Counted from the stretch's first letter, positions 1 to 7,935 are shown. The stretch is DNA of 20,955 nucleotides from an uncultured Treponema sp. (GCA_937885235.1 CAKZZK010000056.1:1-20955); one strand, 5' to 3'. The notes: generated from the sequence alone by a model not told the origin. Numbers and translations: made by a program.

Positions 1-2
1 CG

Positions 3-173
3 GAATTCTACGTGCTGTACAACGGCAGGGACGATTTCCCCGCGGAAAGCGAGATACGGCTGTAGGACGCTTTCATCTACCCCGAGGGCAGGGTACAAAA
101 TATGCTGAATATGGGACATACAGCACAGGAAGCAGCCGCGTTTGCGGAAATCGATGAAAACTTGCTCCGCTAA
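3..173 (+). pseudogene. Remnant of an Rpn/PD-(D/E)XK-type nuclease gene
   Basis: Frame 3 reads EFYVLYNGRDDFPAESEIRL, an in-frame TAG at 63-65, then DAFIYPEGRVQNML and on to TAA at 171-173. The phrase 'FYVLYNG..' followed by '(L)RLSDAF' is typical of Rpn family recombination-promoting nucleases (PDDEXK-like transposase-related proteins). The TAG stands where this family usually has Ser, so one C-to-A change (TCG to TAG) would explain it. After DAF the text jumps almost directly to the short helical C-terminus (EGR..NML..G.TAQEAA), so the middle of the usual protein also seems deleted. The 5' part lies outside the window. The family assignment is from recall of the motif; that it is inactive is inferred from two independent lesions. 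Confidence 0.6.
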
Positions 174-218
174 GAATAGGTTTTATGTTGGTACTGCTTT
201 GCTTCGATTACCGACAGC

Positions 219-1373
219 TTATATGCACCCTGCAAGGACGGCGAGCGCCCTTGCCAGAGCATCGCGAGGGAGGCTTGCGTAATTGACAATAACGACGTGC
301 TCAGGGGCAGCTTCCCGTCTGGTGTAATAATCTGACAAGAATGAAAGGGAAAGCTTTTCCTGCCCCGCCGCAGCCTTGAGCTGAAAATCAGCCTTGTCCG
401 TCGGCAGGCGCAGGAGGAAGTACAGCCCCGCATCCGCCTCCATAACCTCTGCATCGCGCAGGCTGTCGTGCTTTTTCAGCTCGGCGAGGGCATAGTCCCG
501 CTGCTCGCGGTAATAGCGGCGCAGGTGGCTGATGTGGTTTTCAAAGTGACCATCGCGCATGAAAGCCGCAAGCGTATACTGGTTTATATTCGGCACGGTA
601 CAGGCATAAAAGCCAAGCTTCTCGCGAAAAAGGGCCATAAGGCTTTCTGGCAGAACCATATAGCTTATGCGTATAGTGGGCGAAAGGCTTTTCGTAAAGG
701 TATTCAGATAAATCACACGGCCTATGCTGTCTATGCCCCTCAGCGTGGGGAGGGGACGTCCCTTCAAGCGGAACTCCGCATCATAATCGTCTTCAATGAT
801 ATAGCGCCCCTCCGCCTTTGCCGCCCAGCCAAGCAGCTCGTAACGGCGGCTGATTGACATAACGCGCCCCGTCGGAAAGTGGTGCGAGGGCGAGATATGC
901 GCTATGGTCGCGCCGCTTTCACGCAAGCCCTCCAGAGACATTCCCTGCTCATCAAGCACTACCGGCACACGGCGCACAAGGCGCGACCATGTTGCAAAGG
1001 GAAAGAGAGAAGGCAGGGTATAGCTCGCAGACAAATCAAGGAAATCCTCACGGGGAGGCGTTTCGTTTTCTTCTATATAATATGTTGCATCTTCTGTCTG
1101 CCCTGGCACGGGACGAAGACAGGAATCCACCGTGATATCCGATACAAAAAAGCCCTTCTTGGGCTGAGAGAAAATGTAACCCTCGTCCGCAAGTTTGGCG
1201 TAAGCGTTTTCCACCGTGATGGTGCTTACGCCAAGGTGCCTTGCAAACTCGCGCTTTGATGGCAATCGTGCTTTTCCGGGCAGCTCGCCGTGCAGAATAT
1301 CGCGCTTTATAAAATCGTAGAGCTGCTCGTACAAATTTTCTTCGGAATGCGCTTCAAGGCTGTAGGTAAGCAT
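219..1373 (-). CDS. MocR-type GntR regulator with internally deleted aminotransferase domain
   Basis: 384 aa from the ATG at 1373; a longer upstream frame exists but would run into nagZ, and the protein is recognisable only from MLTYSLEA. Residues about 13-75 form a GntR winged helix (LYEQLYDFIKRDILHGEL, LPSKREFARHLGVS, TVENAYAKLADEGYI). The rest is a fold-type I aminotransferase domain with the DDYDAEF block (195-201) and PLP lysine K228 in NTFTKSLSPTIRI. MocR proteins usually have about 450-500 aa. Here FPFATWSRLVRRV (124-136) joins directly to VVLDEQGM, so about 70-75 residues are missing, including the usual cofactor-contacting GTEYLY and EDPGY blocks. Because the frame is kept, the DNA-binding half may still work while PLP sensing is doubtful. 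The start lies 16 bp after the nagZ stop with no clear Shine-Dalgarno. Its target is unknown. Confidence 0.85.
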   Translation of the reverse strand: MLTYSLEAHSEENLYEQLYDFIKRDILHGELPGKARLPSKREFARHLGVSTITVENAYAKLADEGYIFSQPKKGFFVSDITVDSCLRPVPGQTEDATYYIEENETPPREDFLDLSASYTLPSLFPFATWSRLVRRVPVVLDEQGMSLEGLRESGATIAHISPSHHFPTGRVMSISRRYELLGWAAKAEGRYIIEDDYDAEFRLKGRPLPTLRGIDSIGRVIYLNTFTKSLSPTIRISYMVLPESLMALFREKLGFYACTVPNINQYTLAAFMRDGHFENHISHLRRYYREQRDYALAELKKHDSLRDAEVMEADAGLYFLLRLPTDKADFQLKAAAGQEKLSLSFLSDYYTRREAAPEHVVIVNYASLPRDALARALAVLAGCI

Positions 1374-1389
1374 AGCAAACGGATACCAA

Positions 1390-2676
1390 TCATAAACCTT
1401 TGAGCAGCAGAATCCGCATGACGCTCTCATCCACGCACTTTTCAGCAATCCTGCCGCTTTTAACCGCTTCAAGCATGGCGTTGTAGGAAGCGGCAAAATC
1501 ATTCGGCATAAGCAGGATATCATTCCCCGCCTCAAAGGCAAGCACTGCCGCCTCGCCGTCTGCATAATTCTTTTCGATTGCCCCCATATTGAGCGCGTCG
1601 GTCAGCACAACGCCGTCATAGCCCAAGTCTCCACGGAGCTTGCCGCTGATCAGCTCTTTGGAAAGCGAGGCGGGGAGTCCGTCGCGGGTGATATTCGGGA
1701 CGGAGAGATGGGCTATCATCACGCAGTCGGCAGCGGAAAAATTCTTGATAAAGGGGATGAGCTCACATTCTTTCAGCTCGCCCCAGTCCTTAGTGACTGC
1801 CACGTAGTCTGCATGGGTATCTCCCGTGGTGTCTCCATGACCGGGGAAGTGCTTGATGCAGCCCTTTACGCCGACTGAATGGAGCCCGTCCAGAAAGGCT
1901 CCTGCCATACCCGCGACAAGCTCAGGGTCAGAGCCAAAGGCACGGTCCCCGATGACAATGTTTTTGGGATTCGTGTTCACGTCAACGTCCGGAGCAAAAT
2001 CCAGCGTGAAGCCATACTCCGCAAGATAACTCCCGATAAGCTGCCCTGCCTTCCGCGCATTTTCAACATCGCCGCTGGCACCGATTGCACCCATGCTTGT
2101 AAACACAGGCAGCCCAAAGCCTTTGGTATTGGCAAGCCGTGCCACTCGCCCGCCCTCCTCGTCAACGGCGATAATGGGAGGTATTGAAGTGGCTTCTTTG
2201 AGCTGACGGGTAAAGTTTTTCAGCTGTGCAGGATTCTTTATGTTCTGCGCGAAAAAGATAAAGCCACCGACGGGATAGCGGGCAAGAGCTTCTTTCAAGG
2301 ACTGGGTGAATTCAGTTTGAGAAGCAGCACCCCCTGTGACAGGGCATTGCTCTGGAGCGATGACAAAGAGCTGTGCGATTTTTTCTTCAAGCGTCATCTC
2401 CGCAATGATTTGCGACAGCGCGCTTTCAAGGAGTAATTCGCCTTTAGGGACTTCTGTCGAAGGCATTTCTGCCTCTGGCACTTCTGCTTCTGTTTCTTCC
2501 TGCGTTGAAGATTTTTCTTCCGGCTCCGTAAGCTTCGGCTCGGTGATTTCTTTTTCCTTGATTTCCGGCTCTTGAATTTCCGGTTCTGGGACGGGCTTCT
2601 TTTCTCTCGTCGTCACGCAGGAGGCGAGCAGGACGGCACAGGCAGCAAGGGCGGCAAAATACTTTGGCACTTTCAT
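1390..2676 (-). CDS. nagZ: Lipoprotein beta-N-acetylhexosaminidase, GH3 (NagZ-like)
   Basis: 428 aa from the ATG at 2676, which opens a lipoprotein signal (MKVPKYF, hydrophobic core, LASC with Cys20). Residues 22-80 are a Glu/Pro-rich linker with loose EPEI/EPKL-like repeats. The catalytic domain (about 85-428) carries GH3 NagZ hallmarks: DEEGGRVARL (172-181), KHFPGHG (275-281), D286-T-H288 of the family's acid/base dyad, and VVLTDALNMGAI with nucleophile D360. NagZ enzymes release N-acetylglucosamine from cell-wall muropeptides or other glycans. A lipid anchor implies a membrane-attached periplasmic or surface enzyme, unlike cytosolic E. coli NagZ. It begins 7 bp after the trpCF stop, so it probably shares that transcript despite having no role in tryptophan synthesis. 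Substrate (muropeptide or chitooligosaccharide) is not decided by the sequence. Confidence 0.9.
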   Translation of the reverse strand: MKVPKYFAALAACAVLLASCVTTREKKPVPEPEIQEPEIKEKEITEPKLTEPEEKSSTQEETEAEVPEAEMPSTEVPKGELLLESALSQIIAEMTLEEKIAQLFVIAPEQCPVTGGAASQTEFTQSLKEALARYPVGGFIFFAQNIKNPAQLKNFTRQLKEATSIPPIIAVDEEGGRVARLANTKGFGLPVFTSMGAIGASGDVENARKAGQLIGSYLAEYGFTLDFAPDVDVNTNPKNIVIGDRAFGSDPELVAGMAGAFLDGLHSVGVKGCIKHFPGHGDTTGDTHADYVAVTKDWGELKECELIPFIKNFSAADCVMIAHLSVPNITRDGLPASLSKELISGKLRGDLGYDGVVLTDALNMGAIEKNYADGEAAVLAFEAGNDILLMPNDFAASYNAMLEAVKSGRIAEKCVDESVMRILLLKGL

Positions 2677-2683
2677 CGTTTTC

Positions 2684-4261
2684 TTAAACCTCAGCTTCGG
2701 CGGGGGCAATGCAGGCAAAGAGCGCATCCAGCTTTTCAAGGTCTTTTCTGCCGGGAGCTTCTTCCACACCGCTCGCCACATCGATCAGTTCTGGTTCAAA
2801 ATCTTCTATTATATTGCGCGCATTTTCGGGCGTAACGCCGCCTGCAAGCCACAAGCGCGTCTTTTTGCGAATCTGGGAGACGAGGCTGGCGGCAATCTGC
2901 GTGCCTGTACCGCCGATCAATCCGCCGGACACAGCATCGATAAGGATGCGCGGCTCTCCCCGCTCACGCAGGGCATCAAGCTTCGCAATATCCTCCTCGG
3001 AGGACACATTGACCACAGCATAGTGGGGCAAGTCCTGCAGGGCAGGGGTACTGAAAAACTGCTCCACCGCGCGCTCGCCGTGCAGCTGAATAAAGTCCAG
3101 CACCCCTTCCCTTGCCAGAGCCAGAGCAGTCTTTGCCTCGGCACTTTCGCAGTCAATGATGATGCCTACCAGTTTGGGAAACTGTTTTAAGGCAGAATCA
3201 CCTTCTTCCTCCGCCGTCATGCGGGAAAGCACAGCCCTTGCTTCGCGCACCACGGAGGCATCCACATTGCGAGGGCTTTTTGCACAGAAGATAAAGCCAA
3301 GGAACATGGCATCCGTGAGCAGCACGGCAAGGACATCTTCCATGTTGGTGAGTCCGCATATCTTTACCAGCGGACGGGGCAGATTTTCCTCCGCAAGGAC
3401 ATGCGCGTAATCAAGCCATGCCTTTGTATGCGCCGTCTGCCGTGCGTTGACAAAGCTTTCCACTAGCGCCGCAGCCTGTGCGGGATTCCGAGCTGCCGCC
3501 TCTCCCAGAAGCATACCGGTAAATCCCAGTCCGCCCGCAAAGGACGCAGCTTCTGGCGTGCGGATGCCGCTTTCAAATATAACGCGGACATTCTGCCCCG
3601 CTGCCCTCTGTATCTTCGGGAGCATTCCGGCGGGAGTAAGCAGGTCTATGCTGAAATCACGCAAGTCACGGGCATTTACCCCGCAGACAATGTGCTCGCT
3701 GTCAACCCTTTCCGCAACAAAGGCGAGCTTCTGTACATCCTCATCAAGGCGGAGCTCTATGAATGCCGTCATGCCAAGTTCCGCACAGCGCTCCGCCATC
3801 TTGAGAAGGACATCCTTTTCCAGCAGGCGGGCGATGAGCAGCACAGCATCTGCCCCCGCGCGGTAAGCTATGTCCACCTCTTCCGGCGCAAGCAGGAAAT
3901 CTTTCCTCAGAACAGCAGGGCAAAGGCTTCCCTCATGGCTTTCCGCATAGGCATCAACAGCAGCACAGACAGCCATGAGGTCCACGAGCGAACCTTTGAA
4001 ATAGTTTTTCTCCGTGAGCACGGAAATAGCGGCAGCCCCTGCGGCGGCATACGTTGTGGCGGTTGCGGCGGCATCAAGGGCAGGCGCTATGTCCCCCTTG
4101 CTGGGCGAGGCACGCTTCACTTCCAGCACCGCTCCTTTCTGCGCGACAAAGGGCACTGGAGCCTTCCGTTTCCTTGCGGCAGGAATATCACAGGCAAATG
4201 TATATCCAAAGCGGGCAATGTCCGCCCTTCTCTTTTCTACGATTTCATCTAAAATGCTCAT
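2684..4261 (-). CDS. trpCF: Bifunctional indole-3-glycerol-phosphate synthase / phosphoribosylanthranilate isomerase
   Basis: 525 aa from the ATG at 4261, chosen because GGGAG lies 6 bp upstream (4268-4272) and MSILDEIVEKRRADI is the normal TrpC N-terminus; an in-frame ATG nine codons earlier lacks this. Residues 1-270 are TrpC: EVKRASPSKGD (K49), LRKDF (K120, general acid in the family), FIEL (E169), VNARDL (195-200), IFESGIR (E230). Residues about 296-525 are TrpF: KICGLT (300-305, catalytic Cys302), IQLHGE, LIDAVSGG with the acidic Asp, and LAGGVTPENA. The fused enzyme converts phosphoribosylanthranilate to indole-3-glycerol phosphate in the cytoplasm. The fusion order matches E. coli TrpC. 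It is separated from trpGD by an opposing gene and may have its own weak promoter. Confidence 0.97.
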   Translation of the reverse strand: MSILDEIVEKRRADIARFGYTFACDIPAARKRKAPVPFVAQKGAVLEVKRASPSKGDIAPALDAAATATTYAAAGAAAISVLTEKNYFKGSLVDLMAVCAAVDAYAESHEGSLCPAVLRKDFLLAPEEVDIAYRAGADAVLLIARLLEKDVLLKMAERCAELGMTAFIELRLDEDVQKLAFVAERVDSEHIVCGVNARDLRDFSIDLLTPAGMLPKIQRAAGQNVRVIFESGIRTPEAASFAGGLGFTGMLLGEAAARNPAQAAALVESFVNARQTAHTKAWLDYAHVLAEENLPRPLVKICGLTNMEDVLAVLLTDAMFLGFIFCAKSPRNVDASVVREARAVLSRMTAEEEGDSALKQFPKLVGIIIDCESAEAKTALALAREGVLDFIQLHGERAVEQFFSTPALQDLPHYAVVNVSSEEDIAKLDALRERGEPRILIDAVSGGLIGGTGTQIAASLVSQIRKKTRLWLAGGVTPENARNIIEDFEPELIDVASGVEEAPGRKDLEKLDALFACIAPAEAEV

Positions 4262-4278
4262 CAATATCTCCCGGCTGC

Positions 4279-4287
4279 ATTGTAGCA
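4279..4287 (-). promoter_or_regulatory. Possible extended -10 for trpCF
   Basis: On the minus strand TGC precedes TACAAT (hexamer 4279-4284), an extended -10 pattern 17 bp upstream of the trpCF ATG. No good -35 is seen, and a start site 6-7 bp downstream would put the Shine-Dalgarno at the very 5' end of the RNA. This would allow trpCF expression independent of trpE-trpGD, but it is weak evidence. Confidence 0.3.
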
Positions 4288-4335
4288 TAAAACAGCCCTA
4301 TTTTATAGATGTTCCTTAAGCAAAGGAAAAAAATA

Positions 4336-4344
4336 TGCGATAAT
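4336..4344 (+). promoter_or_regulatory. Possible extended -10 for the FliM/FliN-like gene
   Basis: TG-C-GATAAT (hexamer 4339-4344) lies just upstream of the ATG at 4351. A start about 7 bp downstream of the hexamer would fall on or next to the ATG, giving a leaderless or nearly leaderless mRNA. No Shine-Dalgarno sits at normal spacing and no clear -35 is visible. Confidence 0.35.
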
Positions 4345-4350
4345 TGAAAT

Positions 4351-4830
4351 ATGGCAGACACAGATTCTATCACGCTTTCACAGGATGATATAAACCTCGT
4401 CCTTAAAACAGTGCGGAAGGAAAATGCCGCGCACGATAAAGCAGATGCCCTGCTGGGGATAGGCCTGTCACAGTCAGATTTAGACAAGCTTTTTAACGGC
4501 AAGCCTGAATTCATAGCGCAGGAAAAACCAGCCCCGCTCAGCCCCGAAGACAAGAGGGCAGCAAAGATTGCCGAGCGCAAGGCACGGGCGGCGGCGCTGC
4601 TCGCAAAGGTGAATGCAGAATCCCCAAAGCGCCTTTATGCTATCTATGGCACAGTATTGCTGCCCGGCGCCCAAGTTTCAAAGCTTGCCCCCGGTTCCAC
4701 GCTAGAGCTTGACCGCAGCCCTGAGACTGCGGCGGACATCATGCTGGATGACAAAGTGATTGCCCGTGGCTTTCTGGAAACAAAAGACGGGCACTGCTCA
4801 GTACGGATTACTGAAACACTAAGAATTTGA
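4351..4830 (+). CDS. FliM/FliN-family (SpoA domain) flagellar switch-like protein
   Basis: 159 aa. The C-terminus (about 93-159) is a SpoA/FliMN_C domain: YAIYGTVLLPG, then LAPGSTLELDRSPE, DIMLDDKVIARG and SVRITETLRI, closely following the FliN pattern. The N-terminal half has two copies of a FliM/FliY-type N-terminal motif (family LSQDEIDALL): LSQDDINLVL at 9-18 and LSQSDLDKLF at 39-48, joined by an Ala/Lys-rich stretch (64-88) likely to be helical. In FliM and FliY such motifs bind phosphorylated CheY; SpoA domains build the C-ring. There is no CheC-like middle domain, so it is neither a standard FliM nor FliY. It opposes the surrounding trp genes, overlaps the trpGD 3' end by 12 bp, and has no flagellar neighbours here. 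The domain call is firm; the role in the switch is inferred. Confidence 0.85.
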   Translation: MADTDSITLSQDDINLVLKTVRKENAAHDKADALLGIGLSQSDLDKLFNGKPEFIAQEKPAPLSPEDKRAAKIAERKARAAALLAKVNAESPKRLYAIYGTVLLPGAQVSKLAPGSTLELDRSPETAADIMLDDKVIARGFLETKDGHCSVRITETLRI

Positions 4831-6414
4831 AGCTGCCTTCACTTCTTCAAGCTTTGCCTTTGCCTTGCCAGAATCTAAGGCTTCGAGAGCCATTTTGTAG
4901 CCTGCTTCTATATTCCGTGCCTTGCCGCTGAGATACAGCAATGTTCCCGCATTCAGCCCTACAGCATAGCGGATTGTCTTCCGCCCCTTGCCTTCAAGCA
5001 CAGCCAACGCGAGCTGAGCGTTATCCGCACCGCTGCCTCCTGCCAATTCAGCCACATCTGCATCCGTAATGCCAAATTTAGCGGGGTCTATTGTATATCT
5101 GTATTCCTTGCCGTCATCATTGATCTGGAACACATGGGTCGGCGCACAGGGGCTGATTTCGTCAAAGCCGTCATCGCTTGCCACCACCATGACGCGCTTG
5201 CCCCCCAGCTTCTTTGCCGCACGAGCATAATCTTCAAGCAAATCTGCGGAATACACGCCGAGCAGTTCATACTCTGCCCCTGCGGGGTTGAGGAGCGGTC
5301 CCAATATGTTCATGATGGTCTTGATTTTGAGCGCTTTCCGGACAGGAGCGGCAAAACGCATAGCGCTGTGATAGACAGGAGCCATCAAGAAGCCAAAATT
5401 TGTTCCTTTGATAAGGGCTGCGGTCTTTTCGGGAGCGCAGTCAATCTTTATTCCCAAAGCCTCAAAGAAATCTGCCGCGCCTGATTTGGAAGACACCGCG
5501 CGGTTGCCGTGCTTTGCCACTGGCTGTCCGCACGCCGCCACCACAAGCGCAGAGAGCGAGGAGATATTGAAGCTGCCCTTGCCGTCTCCTCCGGTGCCCA
5601 CAATTTCTGCCAGTCCATGCACTTCCAGGGGAATCGGGCGTTTCTTTTTGAGCAGGGTACGGGCACAACCAATCATCTCGCTCACCGACGGTCCCTTTGC
5701 AGCCATGGCGGTAAGTATGGCTGCACTTACGCGCTCGTCCAGATCGCCATCCGTAAGGTTCTCCATAAAGAGCGCTGCCTGCTCTTCGCTGAGGTCTTTC
5801 CGCTCCAGAAGCTGGTTCAGATATTCGGCAACAGGCAGGTTCTCGCGGCGATAATTGAGGAACGCGCGGAAAATATCGTCGCCCTTCTGGCTTGCGATTG
5901 ATTCCGGGTGAAACTGCACGCCCTCAATGAGCAGGGACTTATGGCGGATGCCCATGATGTCCCCGTCTGCAGAACGCGCCGTTACCTCGAAGTCTGGAGA
6001 CAGCGTTGCTTCATCGATGACAAGGGAATGATAGCGCGTAAAGCTTGCCTTTTTTCCCACAAGGCGGAAAAGCCCTCTTCCGTCAAGGTCCATCTCTTCC
6101 ACCACGCCGTGGCAGATGTGCTTCGCCTGTACGATGCGCGCGCCAAATGCCTCACCTATCGCCTGATGCCCAAGGCAGATGCCCAAAATCGGCAGCTTGC
6201 CCGCAAAGTGCTTGATTGCCTCTTCGCTTATCCCCGCGTCAGCAGGACAGCCGGGACCGGGGCTGATAACCAGACGGGATGGCTTCATTGCTTCCAAATC
6301 AGCAATCGTCACCTCTTTTGAACGCACAACTTTCACTTCGTCTTCGGAAAGCCGCTGCAGAGCCTGCACCACATTATATGTAAACGAATCATAATTATCG
6401 ATGACAAGTATCAT
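4819..6414 (-). CDS. trpGD: Anthranilate synthase glutaminase / anthranilate phosphoribosyltransferase fusion
   Basis: 531 aa from the ATG at 6414, with AAAGGAG overlapping the trpE stop 11 bp away, so it is translated in step with trpE. Residues 1-190 are a class I glutamine amidotransferase: VIDNYDSFTYN, SPGPG (51-55), GICLGHQ with nucleophile C80, and GVQFHPES with H169 and E171. Residues about 200-531 are TrpD: GTGGDG (273-278, PRPP loop), KHGNR (301-305), NILGPLLNP, and DGFDEIS where most TrpD have DGLDE. It supplies ammonia to TrpE and then transfers phosphoribose to anthranilate. The same fusion and length occur in E. coli TrpD. The stop is TAG at 4819-4821, inside the end of the convergent FliM/FliN-like gene. 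Confidence 0.97.
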   Translation of the reverse strand: MILVIDNYDSFTYNVVQALQRLSEDEVKVVRSKEVTIADLEAMKPSRLVISPGPGCPADAGISEEAIKHFAGKLPILGICLGHQAIGEAFGARIVQAKHICHGVVEEMDLDGRGLFRLVGKKASFTRYHSLVIDEATLSPDFEVTARSADGDIMGIRHKSLLIEGVQFHPESIASQKGDDIFRAFLNYRRENLPVAEYLNQLLERKDLSEEQAALFMENLTDGDLDERVSAAILTAMAAKGPSVSEMIGCARTLLKKKRPIPLEVHGLAEIVGTGGDGKGSFNISSLSALVVAACGQPVAKHGNRAVSSKSGAADFFEALGIKIDCAPEKTAALIKGTNFGFLMAPVYHSAMRFAAPVRKALKIKTIMNILGPLLNPAGAEYELLGVYSADLLEDYARAAKKLGGKRVMVVASDDGFDEISPCAPTHVFQINDDGKEYRYTIDPAKFGITDADVAELAGGSGADNAQLALAVLEGKGRKTIRYAVGLNAGTLLYLSGKARNIEAGYKMALEALDSGKAKAKLEEVKAASNS

Positions 6415-6425
6415 AAAAAACTCCT

Positions 6426-7892
6426 TTAAACCTTTCCACCTTCTAGCACTGCGCGAAGAGCGCCCAGCTTCTCATTTGTCTCTTCCCATTCACGGTCGGG
6501 ATTGCTGTCATATACAATGCCGCCTCCTGCCTGCAAGGTCCATGTACGCCCCTGCTTGAGGGCGCAGCGGATGCCTATGCAGAAATCCAAATCTCCTGTG
6601 TTCTGAAGGTAGCCGATAGCGCCTGCATAAAAACGGCGCTTCACCTTTTCAAGGCGGCTTAAAATTTCTATCGCGCTGATTTTCGGAGAACCGCTCACTG
6701 TTCCTGCGGGGAATGCACAGCGCAGGACCTGAATCTGCTTCATATCGCTGCGCACTTTTCCCTGCACATCGCTGACCAGATGCATGACATGGCTGAAATA
6801 CTCGCAGTCCATAAAGCGGGTCACTTCCACGCTGCCCTTCTCGCAGACGCGCCCAAGGTCGTTGCGTGCTAAATCCACAAGCATGAGGTGCTCGCTGCGT
6901 TCCTTGTGGTCGGCAAGCAGGTTTGCTTTGAGCTGCTCATCTTCTGCCGCAGAGTTACCGCGGCGGCGTGTTCCCGCAATCGGACGGATGGAAGCAACTC
7001 CCTCCCGCACACGCACAAGGCTTTCCGGCGAAGAGCCGACAAGCTGCCTGTCTCCAAAATCTATGTAAAGCAGATAGGGCGAAGGGTTAAGCGAACGCAG
7101 GCGGCGATAGATTTCCATCGCTGAGGATTCGCAGTCCAGCTGCAGGCGGCGGCTCGGCACTGCCTGAAAGATATCTCCTGCGACAATGTGCTTTTTAAGG
7201 GCTACGACTTTTTCTTTGTATTCTTTTTCGGACAGCTCTAAGTCTGTAATGGTGCGGCAGTCTTTGACTTCTTCCGGCGGCGCAAGATAACTGAAATCGA
7301 GGTCGCCAAGCCGCTTTTGCAGGCTGTCCACTGCTTTCTGCAAATCGATCTGATGCTCTGTATAGTTCAATGCAAAGACATGCAGCCGTTCCGTAAAGTG
7401 GTCAAACACAATATAGATATGCCCCACAACGAATTCGCTTTCCGGGATATGGAGCTCATCTGTCTGCGGCGCAAGCGTGATGGTGTCGCAACGGGCGCAG
7501 AATTCATAGCTCAGATAACCAATGCCGCTTGCGGGCACAGGAATATTCCGAACAGGAAGCTCGTTTTCCTGCGCGACATACAGCAGCGCATCCAGAATAT
7601 CCGTTTCGTGGGGCACCGAGCTGCCCGGCGCGATTGATTCCACGGCATCGCCCGTCCCAGCCGAAAGCTCCCGCACAAACGGCACACGCCTGCCGTCTAT
7701 GAGGAAGGCAATGCCCTCGTCATCCTGCAGGATATGAAACGCTTCTTCCATCATCAGAATGGAATAGCGCTCCTTGCCCATATTAAACCGAGCGCTTTCA
7801 AGTATAGCCTTTGCCCCGATTTTTCGTGCCAAAGAAAACGGCGTATACCTGTCGCTCGGCAAACTTATATATATGCTGTCTGTACGTTTCAC
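6426..7892 (-). CDS. trpE: Anthranilate synthase component I
   Basis: 488 aa with a GTG start at 7892, supported by GGAGG at 7902-7906, 9 bp upstream. The N-terminal domain has AILESARF (30-37), corresponding to the LLES motif that binds feedback tryptophan. The chorismate-binding domain shows PIAGTRRRG, DLARNDLGRVC, GTVSGSPKISAIEIL, YAGAIGYL and QAGGGIVYDSNP. TrpE makes anthranilate from chorismate with ammonia from TrpG; the intact LLES-like motif suggests normal feedback inhibition. It is the first gene of the trp cluster and sits directly downstream of the palindromic promoter region at 7911-7972. The nearest upstream gene, znuA, is in the same direction, 87 bp away. Confidence 0.97.
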   Translation of the reverse strand: MKRTDSIYISLPSDRYTPFSLARKIGAKAILESARFNMGKERYSILMMEEAFHILQDDEGIAFLIDGRRVPFVRELSAGTGDAVESIAPGSSVPHETDILDALLYVAQENELPVRNIPVPASGIGYLSYEFCARCDTITLAPQTDELHIPESEFVVGHIYIVFDHFTERLHVFALNYTEHQIDLQKAVDSLQKRLGDLDFSYLAPPEEVKDCRTITDLELSEKEYKEKVVALKKHIVAGDIFQAVPSRRLQLDCESSAMEIYRRLRSLNPSPYLLYIDFGDRQLVGSSPESLVRVREGVASIRPIAGTRRRGNSAAEDEQLKANLLADHKERSEHLMLVDLARNDLGRVCEKGSVEVTRFMDCEYFSHVMHLVSDVQGKVRSDMKQIQVLRCAFPAGTVSGSPKISAIEILSRLEKVKRRFYAGAIGYLQNTGDLDFCIGIRCALKQGRTWTLQAGGGIVYDSNPDREWEETNEKLGALRAVLEGGKV

Positions 7893-7935
7893 CGCAGCTT
7901 TCCTCCAAATAAAAAATGCTACTCTTAACAGAAAC

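Noticed and set aside
170..454. 94-codon minus-strand frame within the MocR gene, considered as a frameshifted C-terminus
   Set aside because: The MocR frame itself reads cleanly to GLYFLLRLP..VNYASLP and a natural stop; the other frame has Arg/Ser-rich shadow composition.
468..1259. Two plus-strand open frames (468-857, 879-1259) opposite the MocR gene
   Set aside because: They lie antisense to a recognised protein, have no domain motifs and no ribosome sites.
3692..4252. 186-codon plus-strand frame opposite trpC
   Set aside because: The opposite strand encodes the full set of TrpC motifs; the plus frame is a composition shadow.
7893..7930. A leader-peptide attenuator before trpE
   Set aside because: The predicted leader is only about 38 nt, contains no Trp codon run, and starts inside the palindrome so the terminator stem cannot form in it.
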